Source of the DNA: Streptomyces antimycoticus
GTDB lineage: Bacteria; Actinomycetota; Actinomycetes; Streptomycetales; Streptomycetaceae
DNA length: 64,000 bases
NCBI RefSeq assembly: GCF_005405925.1
Contig: NZ_BJHV01000001.1
Coordinates: 2,356,001-2,420,000 of the forward strand
Reading direction: 5' to 3'
The translations under genes were made by a program, and so were the position numbers. Positions 33,894 through 42,256 of the stretch are shown here, piece after piece. Every line of letters begins with the position of its first letter. Position 1 is the stretch's first letter. The notes beneath the pieces were generated by a model that was not told the origin of the DNA, did not search any database, and worked only from the letters and a program-made list of their open reading frames with translations.

Positions 33894-34450
33894 CCGTCAC
33901 CGTGACGTGCCCCTCCGGGCCGAACGCTCAGTTTCCGGTGGCTGTCACCCCAAAGTGGATGTGCGGCACCTGGACTCCATCTGTCCATACGGCGCTCGGG
34001 GTACGGGACATAGTTGGTCCTCGGCGAGCCGCGTTTCCCGCGCGGGAGGCACCACGCGGACCGGAGGACTTGCCAGCCGCAGTCGTTGCGGTTGATACCC
34101 GGGGATCGGGTCTGGTCGTTGAGGTTGTAGCCGCGCAGGTCGTGGATCGAACCGCCGCTCATGGTGACGCACACCCACCGACCAGAGAAATTCCGCTTCT
34201 CGTAGACGCGTGCCGTGCGGTCAGAGTTCTTCCCCACTGGGCTGCCGTGATCGCGGATGGCGGAGGGCAGGTCCTTCACGCTGCCGTCGACGGCCCGCCG
34301 AAGTTGATCTCGGGTGCACACGTAGCCGCCAGGGCAGTCGATCCCCGCCGGCATGGCGACCGCCGGTGCGGCAGCGGGAGCCGCGGCGGTCAGGAGGGGC
34401 ACGGTCAGCGCGGCGGCCGCCATGCCGCGGGAGAGATGGTTCACGCCCAC
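33848..34450 (-). CDS. Secreted peptidase-inhibitor-like (I36 type) protein with an IS-derived tail
   Basis: Small exported protein. The GTG at 34450 (or 34444) starts a signal peptide, GVNHLSRGMAAAALTVPLL then TAAAPAAAPAVAM, with cleavage expected near AVA. The mature part has CPGGYVC, then ARVYEKRNFSGRWVCV and SIHDLRGYNLNDQTRS, fitting the Streptomyces I36 inhibitor / crystallin-like family with paired cysteines. Beyond about 33990 the reading frame runs into sequence shared with the insertion sequence, so the original C-terminus was probably replaced and the last 30-40 residues are not native. Exported to the medium; target protease unknown. Confidence 0.6.
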   Translation of the reverse strand: MGVNHLSRGMAAAALTVPLLTAAAPAAAPAVAMPAGIDCPGGYVCTRDQLRRAVDGSVKDLPSAIRDHGSPVGKNSDRTARVYEKRNFSGRWVCVTMSGGSIHDLRGYNLNDQTRSPGINRNDCGWQVLRSAWCLPRGKRGSPRTNYVPYPERRMDRWSPGAAHPLWGDSHRKLSVRPGGARHGDGHDDVDQDSVEDFAA

Positions 34451-34651
34451 ATTGAAAGACCACCGCTCCTCTCGGGCGAGCGCCGGTGGACGAAACCACA
34501 CGATCGGGGAACGGTACTTGCTCCTGGAAGAGCAGGGATGCAATGAAGGGCGAGAAGAGCCGAGCCCTCACTCCTCGACGCCGGGTCACCTGACGTGGCC
34601 GCCATTGGCGTAATCGACGGGCTGTGCCAACGGTTGCGGCACCCTGCCGCT

Positions 34652-35896
34652 ATGGCTGAAGGTGAGCGCGAGCCCGGCAGGGACATGGTGGACCGGTCGG
34701 AGGGATTCGGCGAGCGCCTGCTGGGGGTGTTACTGGACCGGGCCCACGAGATGCCGCCGCAGCTGATCGCTCCGCTGATCGCGGAAGAGGTGGCCAAAGT
34801 CGGTGGCCGGGACGTCTCCATCCTCCTGCAGGACTACGCGCAGCTGGTGCTCGCTCCGCTGCCGGGCCGGCGACTGATGGTCGCAGGCCCCGAGCCGATC
34901 AGCGACTCCCACGCCGGAACGGCCTTCCTGACGGCGGTTCCCGTCGAGGTAGCGCACGACGACGGCAGCGTCCGGATGTACCTGCCGTTGCTGGACGGCA
35001 GCGACCAGGTCGGGGTGATGGCCCTCACTCTGGACACCGTCGACGACGATGACCGGCGGCTGCTGCGCAGGCTGGCCAGCCTGGTCGCCGACATCCTGGT
35101 CACCAAGCACACCTACACCGACCAGTTCTTCCAGGCCCGCCGCCGCGAACCGATGAGCGTGGCCGCCGAGATCCAGTGGTCCCTCCTACCCCCGCTGGCC
35201 ATGTCCGTTCCGCAGGTCACGGTGGCCGGGATCCTTGAACCGGCCTACCGCATCGCCGGCGACAGCTTCGACTACGCCCTCAACGAAAGCATCCTGCACG
35301 TGGCCATGATCGACGCGATGGGCCACGACCTCGGAGCCGCCGCGATGGCCACCATCGCCATCGGCGCCTACCGCCACGCCAGACGCGCCGACGTCGACCT
35401 GACCGAGATCTACGCGTTCATGGACCGGGCGATCGCCGCGCAGTTCGGTCCCGATCGCTTCGTCACCGCGCAGATGATGCGCCTGGACACCACAACGGGC
35501 CGCCTGCAATGGGTCAACGCGGGCCACCCGGCACCACTGCTGATCCGCGACGGCCGGGTGCTCCGCCCTCTGGAGGGCCCGACCACCCTGCCGGTCGGCT
35601 TCGGCGGCGAGCAGCCCCGGATGAGCGAGCACCAGCTCCAACGCGGCGACCGGCTGCTGTGCTACACCGACGGCGTCATCGAGGAGCACGTAGCCGGACA
35701 GGAACCGTTCGGCGAGGAACAGCTCATCCGCTGCGTCGACCGCATGATCAACCAGGCCGGCGGGGTACGCGCCGAGGTGCGCTGGCTCTCCAAGAGACTG
35801 CTGGAGGAGCGGGGCGGGCTCACCAGCGACGACGCGACCCTGTTCCTGATCGAATGGCGCGGGGGTGACGCCGACCACCTCGCCATTCCGCGGTAG
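34652..35896 (+). CDS. PP2C-like (SpoIIE/RsbU type) serine phosphatase
   Basis: Regulatory protein of about 414 residues. The N-terminal half is GAF-like (VGGRDVSILLQDYAQLVLAP, VRMYLPLLDGSDQVGVMAL) and the C-terminal half is a SpoIIE phosphatase domain with EIQWSLLPPLA, then GDSFDYALNESILHVAM and DAMGHDLGAAAMATIA, the two metal-binding Asp motifs, plus LLCYTDGVIEEH. Such proteins dephosphorylate anti-anti-sigma factors in the partner-switching pathways common in Streptomyces. The ATG at 34652 is chosen because residues upstream (to 34595) look non-native; either is possible. Stands alone. Confidence 0.85.
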   Translation: MAEGEREPGRDMVDRSEGFGERLLGVLLDRAHEMPPQLIAPLIAEEVAKVGGRDVSILLQDYAQLVLAPLPGRRLMVAGPEPISDSHAGTAFLTAVPVEVAHDDGSVRMYLPLLDGSDQVGVMALTLDTVDDDDRRLLRRLASLVADILVTKHTYTDQFFQARRREPMSVAAEIQWSLLPPLAMSVPQVTVAGILEPAYRIAGDSFDYALNESILHVAMIDAMGHDLGAAAMATIAIGAYRHARRADVDLTEIYAFMDRAIAAQFGPDRFVTAQMMRLDTTTGRLQWVNAGHPAPLLIRDGRVLRPLEGPTTLPVGFGGEQPRMSEHQLQRGDRLLCYTDGVIEEHVAGQEPFGEEQLIRCVDRMINQAGGVRAEVRWLSKRLLEERGGLTSDDATLFLIEWRGGDADHLAIPR

Positions 35897-35991
35897 GCCA
35901 GCCTCAGAACCGTTTCGCTGAAATCCGCACGGGCAGCATCCCGGCGGGCGTGCTCCGCGGCGGCTTGCCCGTGCCGCCCTCGAAGTCCTCA

Positions 35992-36099
35992 GCCGTCGCT
36001 GCCGTCGCTGCCGTCGCTGCCGTCGCTGCCGTCGCTGCCGTCGCTGCCGTCGCTGCCGTCGCTGCCGTCGCTGCCGTCGCTGCCGTCGCTGCCGTCGAC
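35992..36099. repeat. Minisatellite of the 9-mer GCCGTCGCT, eleven perfect copies plus a partial twelfth
   Basis: GCCGTCGCT repeats without interruption from 35992 to 36090 and continues as GCCGTCGAC to 36099. The unit is three codons long and would read Ala-Val-Ala in one frame. It lies just upstream of the acetyltransferase ATG at 36117, between two genes rather than inside one. Identical copies point to recent slippage. Confidence 0.9.
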
Positions 36100-36116
36100 C
36101 GGGGACTATCAGATGC

Positions 36117-36608
36117 ATGACACGCCCGACACGCACTCAGCCGCCCCGGTCGTGGACGGTGACGCCTGCTCGCTATGACAACCCCGATGTACAGCAGCTC
36201 CTCCTGCAATTGCACGCCACCCAGCTGGAGATGTACGGCTACGCCGACGATCCCACCGATACCCCGGCCGAGGACTACACCCCGCCCCAAGGCCTCTTCC
36301 TCCTCGCCCGGGAGGCCACCGCCCGCCCGACCGGCTGCGGCGGATGGCGCAACCTGGACGCGAGCACCGCCGAAGTCAAACGCATGTACGTACACCCCGA
36401 TACCCGCGGCCAGTCACTCGGCCGAGAACTCCTGCTTCGCCTCGAGACCGATGCCCGTCTCCGCGGATACACGCACATGCAACTGGAGACCGGGGTGGCC
36501 AACGTGGCAGCCCTCGCGCTCTACCGACAAAGCGGCTACCTCCCCATCACCCCGTACCGCCCAGGACGAAACCCCCAGATCAACCGGGCATTACGCAAGG
36601 CGCTGTAG
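36117..36608 (+). CDS. GNAT-family N-acetyltransferase
   Basis: Acetyltransferase of 163 residues. The acetyl-CoA binding segment is AEVKRMYVHPDTRGQSLGRE (Q/RxxGxG/A variant QSLGRE, residues about 83-102) followed by THMQLETGVANVAALALYR and SGYLPI, the usual beta4-alpha5 region. Substrate unknown, probably a small amine. The ATG at 36117 begins only 18 bp after the 9-bp repeat tract, so expansion or contraction of that tract could alter its promoter or leader. Stop at 36608 is followed by 400 bp of noncoding sequence. Confidence 0.82.
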   Translation: MTRPTRTQPPRSWTVTPARYDNPDVQQLLLQLHATQLEMYGYADDPTDTPAEDYTPPQGLFLLAREATARPTGCGGWRNLDASTAEVKRMYVHPDTRGQSLGRELLLRLETDARLRGYTHMQLETGVANVAALALYRQSGYLPITPYRPGRNPQINRALRKAL

Positions 36609-37011
36609 CTGTAAAGGAGTGCTGGCCGAACTTCGCCGACCGCGACGCGGCAGCATCCCGCGGGACACCGGCGCCATCCTGCCCGCCGGCATCACACTCG
36701 CCCAACCGCCGCCGACCGCCCCTTCCCCAGCCCGGCACGCACCGCTCCCGGCACCGCCGACACCAGCATCGGCTTCACCGCCCGACAAGGCCGTCCCCGC
36801 CCGGCCGCCACAGCGGCGCATGCCCGCCGCCGCAGTCCCGCACCGGACGCCACCGGCTCCGCGGCCCGCGCCCGGCGCGCAGCAGGACCGGCTGACCGCC
36901 GCCGCACAGCTGGGCTGGTGTTTCGGCCGCGGTGTCGAGAACGGGGCGACGGCTCCGTCCCAGGGACATGAGCGGCCACGAGGGGCCGTGTGGCGGAGAA
37001 GGGCGACGATC
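36609..37011. other. Intergenic, proline-coding low-complexity stretch
   Basis: Reading through it on the plus strand gives a proline/alanine-rich sequence without a start, ribosome-binding site or any family similarity. It looks like noncoding sequence with G/C-skewed composition. Nothing else was seen. Confidence 0.6.
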
Positions 37012-37497
37012 ATGGACCCCAGACAGATCGAGCAGGAGCTGGCCGACGCCCGCGAGCTGTTGAACCAGGCGTCCATGGCGCGGCTGGCATACAACGGACT
37101 CGACGGGCTGCCGCGCGTCATCCCGATCGGGATCTTCTGGACCGGCGAGGAGATCGTCATGTCCACCGCGGCCACGGCGCCCAAGGTAAAAGCGCTCTCC
37201 GCCCGCCCCGAGGTCGCCCTGACCATCGACGCCGGCGACAGCCCAGGCTCGGCCAAGACGCTGTCGGTGCGCGGCGTGGTGCATCTGACCATCGTCGACG
37301 GGGTGGTGCCGGAGTACCTCGCGGCCGCGCGGAAGAACTTCGACGCCGAGTACGCGGCCGAGTTCGAGCGGAACTGCCGGGCCATGTACGACCAGATGGC
37401 GCGTATCGCGGTCGAGCCGCAGTGGGCGCGGTTCTACGACTTCGGCGCCGGCCGAATGCCGCGGTTCCTCACCGAACTCGCCAAGAAGTCGAGCTGA
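37012..37497 (+). CDS. Pyridoxamine 5'-phosphate oxidase-fold flavin/F420 protein
   Basis: Split-barrel protein of 161 residues. The N-terminal LLNQASMARLAYNGLDGLPR with VIPIGIFWTGEEIVMSTA and KVKALSARPEVALTID are the pattern of actinobacterial PPOX-class F420/FMN-binding oxidoreductases. ATG 37012 has GGAGAAGGG upstream. Probably a cytoplasmic reductase or cofactor-binding protein for a small aromatic substrate; no specific role can be read. It is followed by decayed mobile-element sequence. Confidence 0.8.
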   Translation: MDPRQIEQELADARELLNQASMARLAYNGLDGLPRVIPIGIFWTGEEIVMSTAATAPKVKALSARPEVALTIDAGDSPGSAKTLSVRGVVHLTIVDGVVPEYLAAARKNFDAEYAAEFERNCRAMYDQMARIAVEPQWARFYDFGAGRMPRFLTELAKKSS

Positions 37498-37741
37498 CCA
37501 TCCGGCCCGCGGAGATTTCTGACCGCGTGACCCTTACGGGTATGGCACCAACGCCATGGGACAGCACAGCCAGAGGGTCCGGGCACGTCGGTCAGCCGGT
37601 TCGGCCGATGTGGATGACCACGATGGTGACGGTGGTTTCTGTGATCTCGTACCGCTCCAGAATTGCTTCACCGCACCTGACCTGGGACAACGTACCTGGC
37701 CACTGGGTGTCCAGCATGCAGTCCTTGTACTGGTACGACTC

Positions 37742-37945
37742 ACCTACCTGACCGCCACACGGACCTTCGCGTGGCTGTTCCTGATGACTCGATCCTCTGC
37801 GGCCAAGAATGCGGAGATGGAGATACTGATCCTGCGACACGAGCTCACGGTTCTACGCCGACAGGTCACCACGCCCAGGCCCGGCTGGCAGGACCGCGCA
37901 CTGCTCGCCACTGTGCTTGCCGAGAATGTCATCCGCCCTGGTCGG
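37742..37945 (+). pseudogene. N-terminal remnant of a transposase
   Basis: Reads LTATRTFAWLFLMTRSSAAK then NAEMEILILRHELTVLRRQV and PGWQDRALLA, the leader region of integrase-core transposases with the HELTVLRRQ motif, then loses similarity after 37945. No catalytic domain follows. Same family as the remnants starting at 38037 and 39372. Confidence 0.7.
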
Positions 37946-38036
37946 AGGCCTGCTGTCGGATTAGCGGTCGTTGACCTCGTCGCTCGAGCCGGGCGCTCTC
38001 GCGGAGTCGGTGGTTCACGCGTCATGATGATCGACC

Positions 38037-38643
38037 GTGCTGCGACTGGCCTACCTGAGCGTGACTCACATGTTCGCGCTGCTGCGCCTGCTGCCGATGA
38101 GCGACCGGCACAAGGATGCGGAGATCCTGGCTCTCGGTCATCAGATCACGGTGCTCGAACGCCAACTCAGTGGTGCTCGAGTACGGTTCACTGCGAGCGA
38201 TCGGGCGTTCCTGGCGGCGCTGCTGCACCGGATGCCGTTGCCCACCCTGCGGCGTCTGCGGCCGCTCGTGCGTCCCCACACGGTGCTGCGCCGGCATCGT
38301 GACCTTGCCAGGCGTCGGCATGCCGCCTTATCGCGGTCCAAGCGCCCCGGTCGGCCTCGTACCGTGCGCTCCATCCGGACTCTGGTACTGCGTCTGGCGA
38401 GGGAGAATCCGAACTGGGGCTACAGGCGTCCGCACGGCGAATCGCTCGTGCTGGGAGTGAAGGTGGCCGCGTCGCCTGTTCGACGCCGTCCTCAAGGACG
38501 CGGGGATTGAAGTCGTCCTCACCGGCATCCAGATGCCGAGAATGAACTCGGTCATGGAACGGTGGGTGCAGACCTGCCGACATGAGCTCCTGGACCGGAC
38601 CTTGATCTGGAACCAGCGCCACCTCCTGGAGCGGCAACGCTGA
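38037..38643 (+). pseudogene. Transposase with the catalytic middle deleted
   Basis: Frame 38037-38470 has MLRLAYLSVTHMFALLRLLP then ILALGHQITVLERQLSGAR and ENPNWGYRRPHGE. From about 38470 a different frame continues with FDAVLKDAGIEVVLTGIQMP and MERWVQTCRHELLDRTLI up to TGA 38643. The DDE core between them is missing, so this is a dead insertion sequence. The two ends are in the right order, consistent with one internal deletion. Confidence 0.72.
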
Positions 38644-38649
38644 GGAAAC

Positions 38650-39246
38650 TCAGTGAGCGGGGCGAGGCAGTACAGCAAGGGCTGTCCAGGCTATATCGGT
38701 CAGCGTCTCCTCGCTCGCTCCGGCCTTGCCCAGCGCTTCAATGCCGCGCAGTACGGCGAGCACCAGCGCAGCCAACTTTCCCGGATCCGCGTCCGCGGCA
38801 ATATCGCCATTGCGCTGACAGGCTGCGATGTCGCCCTCCAGCAGCGCCTGCAGCGCCTCGATGGCCGCGCGCGCCCGCTTGGCCACCGTCTCGTCGTGTT
38901 CGGCCAGCTCGGCGGCACCCTTGGCCAACAGACATCCACGGCGGGCGGTGTCTGCGGCAGTCGCCGCAGACACCGCGTACACGTGGGCGGACAGCCGCGC
39001 GTAGGCGTCCGCGTCGTTGCCGCGCAGCTGCCGGCTCACAGCATTGACGACGGAGCCGCAGTAATCGTCGAACACGCGGTGGAACAGTTCCTGCTTTCCG
39101 CCGAACGCGCCGTACAGGCTGCCTTTGCCGAGCCCCGTTGCCTCGGCAATGTCCTCCATTCGCGTGCCGGCGTACCCACCCGACCAGAACCGCTCCCGGG
39201 CAGTGTCCAGTACCTGCTGCTCGTCGAACTTCCTAGGTCGTGCCAT
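38650..39246 (-). CDS. TetR-family transcriptional repressor
   Basis: Repressor of 198 residues. The N-terminal helix-turn-helix spans MARPRKFDEQQVLDTARERF, then GTRMEDIAEATGLGKGSLYG and AFGGKQELFHRVFDDY. The C-terminal ligand domain resembles the AcrR/TetR_C group (CLLAKGAAELAEHDETVAKR). It sits between two dead transposases with no adjacent intact target gene, so it may now control genes elsewhere or only itself. Start chosen at the ATG 39246. The stop is 7 bp from the end of the upstream remnant, an unusually close fit. Confidence 0.87.
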   Translation of the reverse strand: MARPRKFDEQQVLDTARERFWSGGYAGTRMEDIAEATGLGKGSLYGAFGGKQELFHRVFDDYCGSVVNAVSRQLRGNDADAYARLSAHVYAVSAATAADTARRGCLLAKGAAELAEHDETVAKRARAAIEALQALLEGDIAACQRNGDIAADADPGKLAALVLAVLRGIEALGKAGASEETLTDIAWTALAVLPRPAH

Positions 39247-39371
39247 GGGGACAGCTTTGCGGGTGCCGAAAGGTCCATCCGCGCAGGTGAAAGAACGGAT
39301 CACGTTGTCTTGCCGACGGCGGGTGGGCGGTGTTCCAGCACGTCGGCGTTGACCGACATAATGATCAGTTG

Positions 39372-40300
39372 TGTTACTCCGCCTGGCCTATCTAAGGTAA
39401 CGAACGCCTTCGCCGCACTACGGCTGCTGCCGCTGAGCGACCGGGACAAAGACGTGGAGATCCTGGCGCTGCGGCACCAACTCGCCGTGGTGGAGCGACA
39501 GCTCGAAGGAGCCCGCCCCCGGTTCGCGCCCGAGGACCGCACTTCCTCGCTGCCTTGCTCCATCGTCTTCCCAAGCAGCGCCTCCGTCGGCTTCGACTGC
39601 TGGTGACGCCGGACACCGCGCTTCGCTGGCACCGCGACCTCCTGCGCCGCAGGCACGCCGTGCGGTCACGACCGAATCGCACGGGTCGGCCGCGAACGGT
39701 CCGGTCCATCCGGCTACTCGTGATCCGGCTGGCGAAGGAGAACCCGACCTGGGGATATCGCCGGATACACGGCGAGCTCACAGTGCTCGGGATCAAGGTC
39801 GCAGCCTCGACGGTCTGGGAGATCCTCGCGCCGCAGGAATCGACCCGGCGCCGCAGCGCACGGACACGACATGGGCCGCCTTCTTGCGCTCACAGGCCGA
39901 CGCCCTGCTGGCGCGCCACTTCTTCGAGACCGTCACACTCACCGGCGCGAGACTATACGTGCTGACGGTGATCGAGCACGCCAGCCGTCGCATTCGGGTC
40001 CTGGGCGCGACCACGCACCCGACTGCGGTATGGGTTGCCCAGGCGGCGCGCAATCTGGTCATGGACCTGGAGGACGCCAGGTGCCGGGCACGGTTCATGA
40101 TCCGCGTGCGAGTTCGAGATTCATTACAACACCCATCGCCCGCACCGCGCCCTCGGCCAGGGCTCACCTCTGGGATCACGGCCCACGCCGATCAACGATC
40201 CGGACTGGATCGTTCAACTGGACGTACGCCGACGCGACCGACCCCGCGGAACCATCCACGAGTACCGACATGCCGCCTGACCAGCGTGGACATACTTTCC
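39372..40300 (+). pseudogene. Decayed transposase of the same integrase-core family, several frame breaks
   Basis: Starts LLRLAYL near 39372, then ALRLLPLSDRDKDVEILALR and HQLAVVERQLEGARPRF. The frame changes near 39545 to RLRRLRLLVTPDTALRWHRD, then LLRRRHAVRSRPNRTGRPR and ENPTWGYRRIHGEL. It changes again near 39850 to FLRSQADALLARHFFETVTL and LYVLTVIEHASRR, with final pieces such as YNTHRPHRALGQG near 40140. Order and content are those of one transposase, but at least three frame breaks and a missing segment make it nonfunctional. Confidence 0.72.
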
Positions 40301-40472
40301 GGCACCGACAGGGTTCGAAGCTGCCCTTGATCACCAGCCTGCCGATCAGAATCCACAGGTCAGTTGGGTCATCCTTCTGTGTGGTGCCCTGTCAGGTAGA
40401 GGCCGCAGCACTCCCGACCGCCTTGCCCACCGCACCAGAGTGGAGCGCAGGCCGCCGTTCCACCACTCCTGT

Positions 40473-40499
40473 GTAAAACGTTTGCGCGAAAGATTTTAC
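40473..40499. promoter_or_regulatory. 27-bp imperfect palindrome, possible LacI/GntR-type operator
   Basis: Outer arms GTAAAA (40473-40478) and TTTTAC (40494-40499) surround a partly symmetric CGTTTGCGCGAAAG centre. A/T-rich arms stand out in this GC-rich DNA. It resembles the TAAAACG element upstream of the levanase gene. No intact gene starts next to it, so it could be left over from a gene removed by the neighbouring insertion sequences. From 40300 to 40742 nothing else was identified. Confidence 0.35.
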
Positions 40500-40742
40500 A
40501 GGATTCCGCGTCGGAGGACGTGGCGTGTCAACGAGTCTGCTTGGGGAAACTTTGCGGCGGGGCAGGAGGGAGGAAGGGCCCGGGACTGACTCCACCGCGG
40601 TGGCGGGAAGCATACGGTCCCTGGCCCCCTCAGCGCGGGCAGTGCCGGGCGGACGCGCATCGGCAGCCTTCAGCGGCCGTCCAAGGACGTCAGGGTCGCT
40701 CCGACCGGACCTGACCGATCTTGGTGACGGCTGCCTCTGGCA

Positions 40743-42179
40743 TCAAGTGGTGACGGCGTCCGGCGCCCGCAGGGCGTGTGCCTCTACGGCTGCATGGACC
40801 ACGTCAGTCGCGATGCCGCGGGATATCAAGGTCCAGGTATCGCACGCTGCCGGATAGAAGCGAACGGTCAGAGCCTCTCCGGCCCCGCTGAAGACCTCGG
40901 CGATGGAGTGGTCCAGGATGATCCGAAGCTCGACCTCTCCGCCTGGGACGAGCTCGGGCAGCGGCATCCGGTAGGCACCGATGTGGGCTCGGTTATCGGC
41001 GGAGGCGTGTCCACGGTCGACCGTCAACGCGCCGTCGCGGATCTCCAGGTCCAGGTACTCTGCGTTTCCCGTCATCCCCAGCATGATCCTCAGCCCCCAC
41101 GCAGGGTCCTTCCCCAGGCCGAGGCGGACGCGGACGTCGGCGGCGGCGCTCACGCTGCCGAGTACGGACATCGTGTCCGGCTGCGTCGTACAGGCCTTCT
41201 GCCACGTGTTCGTGTGCAGCTCGGCCAACTCGCGAGCCGGCGCCTGGTGCGGGCTTCCGTCGGGCCGCAGGGTGATCTCCCGAGGGACGGTCAGGATTCC
41301 TGCCCATCCCGCCTCCTTGCTGCACGAGGGATCGCGGGCTTCCCACGACCAGCCCCACAGGAGCCATCGCCCCTCCGGGGCGCGCAACAGTGCGGGGGCG
41401 TAGAAGTCCGGTCCGTGGTCGAAGCGGGCCGCGTCCTGGAACCGGAAGCCGCCCCCCTCTCGCCGACCGGTCCATGCCACTACATGGGACGGGCCGGTGC
41501 GCTGGTACCAGGCGCTCGTCAGAAGGAGGACGCGTCCGTCGTCGTACAGCGCCAGCTGGGGGCACTCCCACGCCTCCCCGGTGCGGATTTCGCCCTCTCC
41601 CGGCATCATGTCCGCCCGTCGATGGAGGGGACCTTCGTAGGTCCAGGAGGAGAGGTCCGGGGACGCGTACAGCACAGCGCCGCCGCGGCCGTCGGACCAG
41701 CCCGCGCCGACGAGCATGCGCCAGCGGTCACGGTCCTGCCAGACATAGGGGTCGCGGAAGGTCGTCACGCCGTACGGTGCTTCCGGTATCAGCAGTTCCG
41801 GCCGCTTGGCGAAGCGGCTGCCGTCCGGAGTGGAATCGGCCGCGGCGACGGGTTGCCAGGGGTGGCCGGTGCGGTAGGCCGAATAGAAGGCGGTGATCCG
41901 GCCGGCATGCGAGACGGCATTGCCGGAGAAGCAGCCGTCTTCGTCGTGCTCGCCCAGGGCGGGAGTGAGCGCGAGCGGCTGGGGCTCCCACCGCAGCAGG
42001 TCCCGGCTGCGGTAGTGGCCCCAGTGGACATGCTCATGTGTGGGCGCATGCGGGTTGTGCTGGAAGAAGACGTGGTACCAACCGTCGTGGTGGACCAGCC
42101 CGTTGGGGTCGTTGATCCAGTTGGCAGGCGGGCGGAGGTGCACCTCGGGGAGGTGGGGGTCCCGTATGCGGTCGCGCAT
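40743..42179 (-). CDS. GH32 fructosidase (sucrose/levan oligosaccharide hydrolase)
   Basis: Glycoside hydrolase family 32 enzyme of 478 residues without a signal peptide, so it acts in the cytoplasm on imported fructosides. The nucleophile motif NWINDPNGLVHHDG lies near residue 20, the transition-state motif FRDPYVW near 145 and the acid/base motif GEAWECPQL near 195, and a C-terminal beta-sandwich follows (RIILDHSIAEVFSGAGEA). The ATG at 42179 (GAAAGGCGG upstream) is chosen. An ATG at 42260 overlapping the permease stop would add 27 residues. It is the last gene of the sugar-ABC operon, so the pathway is uptake followed by internal cleavage. Confidence 0.92.
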   Translation of the reverse strand: MRDRIRDPHLPEVHLRPPANWINDPNGLVHHDGWYHVFFQHNPHAPTHEHVHWGHYRSRDLLRWEPQPLALTPALGEHDEDGCFSGNAVSHAGRITAFYSAYRTGHPWQPVAAADSTPDGSRFAKRPELLIPEAPYGVTTFRDPYVWQDRDRWRMLVGAGWSDGRGGAVLYASPDLSSWTYEGPLHRRADMMPGEGEIRTGEAWECPQLALYDDGRVLLLTSAWYQRTGPSHVVAWTGRREGGGFRFQDAARFDHGPDFYAPALLRAPEGRWLLWGWSWEARDPSCSKEAGWAGILTVPREITLRPDGSPHQAPARELAELHTNTWQKACTTQPDTMSVLGSVSAAADVRVRLGLGKDPAWGLRIMLGMTGNAEYLDLEIRDGALTVDRGHASADNRAHIGAYRMPLPELVPGGEVELRIILDHSIAEVFSGAGEALTVRFYPAACDTWTLISRGIATDVVHAAVEAHALRAPDAVTT

Positions 42180-42256
42180 GGGCCGCCTTTCGCGGTGAGA
42201 GGGAGGGCAGAACGGGACATCGCCCGGTATGGCGGCGGCCGGGCTCTCGCGTGGGG

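Noticed and set aside
35992-36099. Considered as a CRISPR-like array
   Set aside because: Units are 9 bp and directly adjacent with no spacers, so it is a simple tandem repeat.
36609-37011. Proline-rich continuous plus-strand frame between GNAT and PPOX genes
   Set aside because: No start with ribosome-binding site, no family resemblance; composition is that of GC-rich noncoding sequence.
40520-40857. Plus-strand frame near the palindrome at 40.5 kb
   Set aside because: Overlaps the 3' end of the GH32 gene on the other strand and shows no domain or codon evidence.
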